From Candidatus Heimdallarchaeota archaeon (GTDB taxonomy: Archaea > Asgardarchaeota > Heimdallarchaeia > Heimdallarchaeales > Kariarchaeaceae), in assembly GCA_021399405.1 (NCBI GenBank), contig JAAFKL010000378.1, positions 1 through 9,423 of the forward strand: a stretch of DNA of 9,423 nucleotides, read 5' to 3'. A program made the position numbers and the translations under genes. Below are positions 5,971-9,423 of this stretch, in pieces. The stretch's first letter is position 1, and every line of letters begins with the position of its first letter. The notes beneath the pieces are model-generated. The model made no database searches. It saw nothing but the letters and a program-made list of their open reading frames with translations, and was not told where the DNA came from.

Positions 5971-6951
5971 ATGTCAGACGAAAATCAAGATAATGAAAAG
6001 AAAAATACAATCGAAGATGAGCTTTCGAAAATTAAAGAAGAAATGCAAGAATTAAAAGAAATGCTAAAGGAAAAACGAGGCTCAGAACAAGCTGAGTATA
6101 CCGATGATGAAGATTACGACGATGATGATGATGATGATCATAGAGGATTTTCATTTAAACTGAATCAAGATTTTGATCACAAATTTGACGAAATGGATAT
6201 AAATATGGATGGTATTGACTCTACGCTCAATAATTATTTATCTTCAGTAATGAAAGGTGTTTCAGATAATATAAAACGAAGTATGGAAGGTGCGACACGG
6301 GGCATTCACAAAATGGAACATGATTTCGCAAGAAAAGCACACCGGCAGGCAGAGAAAGATATGCGACGCAGTGAGAAAGAATTCAGGAAAACCATGCGTA
6401 AAATGGGTAAAAAAGCCAAAAAATTTAGTCGTGATTTTCCGACAAATAACACCTCGGATCGTGTTATCCATCTGAACAAGTTAAATGAAGAAGAACTTGA
6501 AGAATTCTATGAAATTGGCACAAAAATGACTAGTGCATTGTCAGATCCCAGAAGAATTAAATTACTAAAATTGCTTGAAGACGGTCCAGCATATCAAGGG
6601 GATTTATCTGATAAAACAGGAGTCAAGGGTGGAACATTCAAACATCATATGGACTCATTACTTTCATCAAAATATGTATACCAAGAAGCAACACGAGGCA
6701 GATATTTAATTACCCAATTAGGTGTAGAAGCACTAAAACTTGCAGAAATGTTGTATCGAAGATACAAATTTGAAGAAAAGGAATCACATATTGAGGAAAA
6801 TCAAGATGAATCCGATCAAGTTGCCAATGATATGAATTATGAGGTTAATTTAGAAGAAGATGAATCAGTCACAGATAATGAAAAATCTAATGATACAGTT
6901 GCTGAATCTCCTTCTGAGGAATTATCAGAGTTTGAAGGAGATGAACAATAA
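5971..6951 (+). CDS. ArsR-like winged-helix protein with coiled coils and acidic flanks
   Basis: This 326-aa protein is cytosolic with no membrane segment. A charged coiled coil (about 14-35) comes first. Next is an acidic patch with seven consecutive aspartates (50-56), encoded largely by six GAT codons in a row. A helical segment rich in Met, Lys and Arg follows (about 95-155). The winged-helix domain lies at about 180-262: SDPRRIKLLKLLEDGP is the typical ArsR/TrmB-type helix, GVKGGTFKHHMDSLL the recognition helix, and QEATRGRYLIT the wing. The tail from 267 to the end is strongly acidic. The wHTH suggests DNA binding and repression or activation. The basic middle segment may bind DNA or fold back on the acidic ends. 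No metal-binding cysteines are present, so it is not a classical metal sensor. It overlaps the next gene by one base, so the two products probably act together. Confidence 0.8.
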   Translation: MSDENQDNEKKNTIEDELSKIKEEMQELKEMLKEKRGSEQAEYTDDEDYDDDDDDDHRGFSFKLNQDFDHKFDEMDINMDGIDSTLNNYLSSVMKGVSDNIKRSMEGATRGIHKMEHDFARKAHRQAEKDMRRSEKEFRKTMRKMGKKAKKFSRDFPTNNTSDRVIHLNKLNEEELEEFYEIGTKMTSALSDPRRIKLLKLLEDGPAYQGDLSDKTGVKGGTFKHHMDSLLSSKYVYQEATRGRYLITQLGVEALKLAEMLYRRYKFEEKESHIEENQDESDQVANDMNYEVNLEEDESVTDNEKSNDTVAESPSEELSEFEGDEQ

Positions 6952-7646
6952 TGCTAAGTGGATACAAATTAAAACTATCTGGGAAAGGTATTCTTATTCC
7001 TGAATCTCAAGAATGGCTGGATGACAATATAAAAGTTATTTCGCAAGGTGAGATATTCTACGAGGTTATTGATATAAGCGATGAAAATCAAGAACTAAAA
7101 TTTGGATGGTTTATCGATGGGAATTTAAAAATTACTTCTGATTTCACACTCCACACAAAAAATGGGATGAGAGGTGAATCTTTCACTGATGATTTAAAAC
7201 AAACATTAATCATAGATCAGTATTCTAAATTAGCTGAATTTACAGCTGGAGAATTAATCGACTTAGATATCACTGAATATCAAAGCAAATTTGATACATT
7301 TTTAGGCTCCAATTATAAATTTGAGAAACGATACAAAGAAATGCATGATAAAAATGAAAATGGAGTTATTTTCTTGTCACAAAATCCTGAGATGATTCAA
7401 GTTCAATCAAACACAAATAGTGTCCGGATCAGTAATCAAGGTATTTTTGTCTTGGATCGCGAGGAAGAAACACTTGTTTTAATCAGTGATGAATATGGAA
7501 TTACAGTAATTCAAGATGGAAAAAGTGTTGTCGAAGTCAATGAAGACAAAGGAATCCGTATTGATGGGAGAGAATTTGATCCTTTATCGATCGTTAATCA
7601 TGTAGCAGAATCTATTAGTGAGGCATTTTCCGATCTCGATTTCTAA
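6951..7646 (+). CDS. Beta-rich hypothetical protein, translationally coupled to the winged-helix gene
   Basis: This 231-aa protein is not recognised. It is acidic, has no signal peptide or membrane helix, and appears mostly beta-strand. The N-terminal part (1-80) has short hydrophobic strands such as GYKLKLSGKGILIPE and LKFGWFIDGNLKI. Residues about 140-210 form successive strand-turn units (NSVRISNQGIFVL, EETLVLISDEYGITVI, KSVVEVNEDKGIRIDG) that look like a small beta-sheet stack. A short helix ends the protein. The ATG at 6951 shares its A with the TAA of the upstream gene, and GGAG lies at 6937-6940, so coupling is likely. A ligand-sensing or scaffold partner of the winged-helix protein is plausible but unproven. 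Confidence 0.7.
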   Translation: MLSGYKLKLSGKGILIPESQEWLDDNIKVISQGEIFYEVIDISDENQELKFGWFIDGNLKITSDFTLHTKNGMRGESFTDDLKQTLIIDQYSKLAEFTAGELIDLDITEYQSKFDTFLGSNYKFEKRYKEMHDKNENGVIFLSQNPEMIQVQSNTNSVRISNQGIFVLDREEETLVLISDEYGITVIQDGKSVVEVNEDKGIRIDGREFDPLSIVNHVAESISEAFSDLDF

Positions 7647-7655
7647 ATATAATTA

Positions 7656-7675
7656 CGTGTAGTCCGTACTATACG
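7656..7675. terminator. Hairpin between convergent genes
   Basis: CGTGTAGT and ACTATACG pair over eight positions (one G-U on the plus strand) around a four-base loop, CCGT. It lies between the stops of the beta-rich gene (plus) and the SnoaL-like gene (minus). A run of six A at 7691-7696 reads as T on the minus strand just after the minus-strand gene and could act as an archaeal T-run terminator there. Confidence 0.4.
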
Positions 7676-7698
7676 CTAAGACTATCCTTCAAAAAAGT

Positions 7699-8223
7699 TT
7701 ATTCATTTTGGGGAAGTAACCCAATAGATCTTAAAGAATTAAGGTATTGGTTAATTTGTAATTGATTATCATTTTTAATAATTGCCTGTCCTATTTGTTG
7801 AAAGATTGCTAGGCTATCGTTTAACATCTTAACTTCTTTAATTTTTGAATTTTGTCCAAAGGTAAATATTACAATTTGCTCATAATTAATTTTATTCCCG
7901 GTCGCTTTTATTGTAAGAAAATCCCCTAGATGAGTCCCATATGAGTCTAAGTACATCCATGATTTATTCAGATTATGAATTGAATCCAAAATTTTCATAT
8001 GAAAATCTGGGAACGCATTAGTTGTCCTCATCCAGTAATTCATCACCTCCTGGTGGCCTTTAAAGTTGTTTTCCGGATGGTATGTAGCTGGAATCCAGAC
8101 AGCATCCTCCTCAAAAAAAATTTCAATAAAATCTTGAAGCTTGAGTTCGTCCCAATTACCTGAAACATCATTGATAGCTTTAATCATGAGATTGAAGAAT
8201 GCATCCCTCTCGTTGTAATCCAT
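7699..8223 (-). CDS. SnoaL-like (NTF2-fold) ester cyclase/polyketide-cyclase family protein
   Basis: This 174-aa protein has the cone-shaped NTF2-like fold. Family landmarks are FKGHQEVMNYW (54-64), AFPDFHMKI (70-78), SYGTHLGDF (94-102), KATGNKI (106-112) and the final strand with D136 in MLNDSLAIFQQIG. Members include polyketide cyclases and many uncharacterised proteins binding small hydrophobic ligands; archaeal copies have no assigned substrate. The histidine of GTH and D136 could serve as the acid/base pair seen in cyclases. Full length and complete. No Shine-Dalgarno precedes the ATG at 8223, but a TATA-like box 26 bases upstream suggests a leaderless mRNA. It appears to be a single-gene unit. 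Confidence 0.82.
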   Translation of the reverse strand: MDYNERDAFFNLMIKAINDVSGNWDELKLQDFIEIFFEEDAVWIPATYHPENNFKGHQEVMNYWMRTTNAFPDFHMKILDSIHNLNKSWMYLDSYGTHLGDFLTIKATGNKINYEQIVIFTFGQNSKIKEVKMLNDSLAIFQQIGQAIIKNDNQLQINQYLNSLRSIGLLPQNE

Positions 8224-8242
8224 TTATTGTTAATAATTAAAG

Positions 8243-8254
8243 ATAAAATAAACT
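8243..8254 (-). promoter_or_regulatory. TATA-like box for the SnoaL-like gene
   Basis: On the minus strand the sequence reads AGTTTATTTTAT, centred about 26 bases before the ATG at 8223, as expected for an archaeal leaderless promoter. The rest of the 176-base gap up to 8399 shows nothing else that I can support. Confidence 0.45.
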
Positions 8255-8399
8255 TAATTCACATTCGATGATTAATAGACAATTTTCATCTCAACCCTTA
8301 CTAACGGTATGTTATCTGACTAAAACATTGCACAACTGATCATGATAATCCTTTCTTCTAAAATTTACACTTTCAGTAAAAACGATGATCCAACTTAAT

Positions 8400-8636
8400 T
8401 CAATTTAAATTTTCAAACTTCCGTAGCTTTCCAAACAATTTACCGTAATGCCTTTTCGCCTCTTCAATTAGATAAATTCCTATTTCTTCGATGTCTTGAG
8501 CACTTAATGGATGACTGATCTTTTCTCGGTGTATGGCATAGTCATTTATTTCCTTCATTATGATTTCACCAATCTCCATCTCAATAAATGATAGCGAAAA
8601 TTTTTTAATTTCATCTCGATAGTTTTTCATAATCAT
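8400..8636 (-). CDS. Small helical hypothetical protein (78 aa or 76 aa)
   Basis: This product is unrecognised: helical, charged, with no membrane segment. It includes an amphipathic stretch SAQDIEEIGIYLIEEAKRHYG near the C-terminal half. Two in-frame ATGs lie at 8636 and 8630. A TATA-like CTCTATTTAG (minus strand, 8651-8660) sits about 26 bases before the second, so the 76-aa form from 8630 is the better leaderless candidate. It lies between the SnoaL-like gene and the glutamate dehydrogenase gene on the same strand, with gaps of 176 and 115 bases, so it is probably transcribed on its own. Evidence for it being a gene is only its open frame, promoter-like box and reasonable composition. Confidence 0.5.
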   Translation of the reverse strand: MIMKNYRDEIKKFSLSFIEMEIGEIIMKEINDYAIHREKISHPLSAQDIEEIGIYLIEEAKRHYGKLFGKLRKFENLN

Positions 8637-8751
8637 ATCAAAATAACCAACTAAATAGAGTATTCCATTTGCAGTTGGGGATATTTAACAGATTTACTTT
8701 TATGAGTGAGAATATTAATTTCGTTTTTTATGTGTATTAATGTTAATAGTT

Positions 8752-9423
8752 CTATGCCCAATGACCTTGAGCTACCATAGCATCAGCTATCTTGACAAAT
8801 CCAGCAATATTCGCACCAGCGACCAGATTACCTTCGACACCATACTTTGAAGCAGCTGACTTTGATGCGTTGTATATATTGACCATTATTTCATGTAGTC
8901 TAGTGTTAGTCTCTTCGAATGACCATTTAAGTCTCAAGCTATTTTGTGACATTTCAAGACCCGATGTGGCGACACCACCTGCATTTGCAGCTTTTGCAGG
9001 ACCGAATCCTACTCCAGCAGCAACAAATGCGTCTACTGCGTCAGGTGTACAGGGCATATTTGCACCCTCACCGACAGCCATAACACCATTGTCTATTAAC
9101 ATCTTAGCTTCATTGCCATCTAACTCATTTTGAGTGGCACTTGGTAAAGCAACATCTACTTTTACTTCCCATGGTCTTTTACCTGCATGAAATTCAGCTC
9201 CAAACTTGTCTGCATATTCTTTGATTCTACCACGACGATTATTTTTCAGATCCATTACAAATTTCCATTTGTCTTCATCTACACCATCTTTGTCGTAAAT
9301 ATATCCACCAGAATCACTGAGGGTGACAACTTTAGCACCTAATTCCATAAGCTTTTCGGTTGAATATTGAGCTACATTACCTGCTCCTGAAATTGATACA
9401 GTTTTATCCTTGAAAGTTGTACC
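8752..9423 (-). CDS. gdhA: NADP-type glutamate dehydrogenase, C-terminal half (5' end beyond window)
   Basis: The frame stays open to the right edge, and the ATG at 9348 is internal. The 223 visible residues are about half of the usual 445-450. They cover the Rossmann domain and C-terminus: VSISGAGNVAQYSTEK is the dinucleotide motif, SDSGGYIYD the segment after the second strand, ALPSATQNELD, GANMPCTPDA and AKAANAGGVATSGLEMSQN complete the family signature. The protein ends ANIAGFVKIADAMVAQG. This is very close to the E. coli GdhA/fungal NADP-GDH branch and unlike the shorter Pyrococcus-type enzyme common in archaea. The enzyme reductively aminates 2-oxoglutarate to glutamate with NADPH, in the cytosol, as a hexamer. 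The gene is richer in G and C than its neighbours, partly because of Gly/Ala content. Horizontal acquisition from bacteria is possible. Confidence 0.95.
   Translation of the reverse strand, partial: GTTFKDKTVSISGAGNVAQYSTEKLMELGAKVVTLSDSGGYIYDKDGVDEDKWKFVMDLKNNRRGRIKEYADKFGAEFHAGKRPWEVKVDVALPSATQNELDGNEAKMLIDNGVMAVGEGANMPCTPDAVDAFVAAGVGFGPAKAANAGGVATSGLEMSQNSLRLKWSFEETNTRLHEIMVNIYNASKSAASKYGVEGNLVAGANIAGFVKIADAMVAQGHWA

Noticed and set aside
6290..6475. Alternative frames (plus 6290-6475 and minus 6262-6471) inside the winged-helix gene.
   Set aside because: They overlap the basic helical segment of a well-supported gene and show no start signals or family motifs.
8792..9133. 113-codon open frame on the plus strand opposite glutamate dehydrogenase.
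   Set aside because: It is a shadow of the strongly conserved gdhA frame; its product resembles nothing known and it has no ribosome site or promoter.

Overview
The window is AT-rich (roughly one third G+C), densely coded, and looks archaeal. The evidence is two ATP-cone plus P-loop proteins of the archaeal 2-phosphoglycerate kinase family, a JAMM protease whose core resembles eukaryotic Rpn11/CSN5, TATA-like boxes about 25-30 bases upstream of several starts that lack a Shine-Dalgarno (leaderless style), and no bacterial -35/-10 pattern that I could recognise. An Asgard archaeon (Heimdallarchaeia-like) is my best guess because of the Rpn11-like protease. That is inference, and a thaumarchaeal or other archaeal source is not excluded.

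Layout. 1-1005 (+) is the 3' part of a metal-dependent amidohydrolase cut by the window edge. 1124-1465 (+) is a small all-helical protein with an internal repeat. A perfect 8-bp inverted repeat (1515-1536) precedes a two-gene unit: an aminoglycoside-phosphotransferase-fold kinase (1628-2671) and a JAMM protease with a C-terminal membrane anchor (2709-3581). The protease gene runs tail to tail, with interlocked stop codons, into a minus-strand ATP-cone/P-loop protein (3578-4552). That protein is divergently paired across a 78-base promoter region with an intact paralogue (4631-5521). The minus-strand copy has lost the Walker A lysine and two other conserved acidic residues, so it looks like a pseudoenzyme beside a probably active kinase.

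After a perfect 10-bp AT-only inverted repeat (5527-5550) and a promoter with a leader comes a three-gene operon with clear Shine-Dalgarno sites. It encodes a 63-aa basic protein, a winged-helix protein with coiled coils and acidic segments (5971-6951), and an unrecognised beta-rich partner overlapping by one base (6951-7646). A hairpin between convergent genes follows. The minus strand then carries a SnoaL-like protein (7699-8223), a 78-aa orphan (8400-8636), and the C-terminal half of an NADP-type glutamate dehydrogenase of the E. coli GdhA kind, cut by the right edge.

No rRNA, tRNA, CRISPR array, insertion sequence or transposase was seen. The most interesting items are the active/degenerate 2PGK pair, the tail-anchored Rpn11-like JAMM protease next to an APH-fold kinase, and the uncharacterised acidic winged-helix operon.
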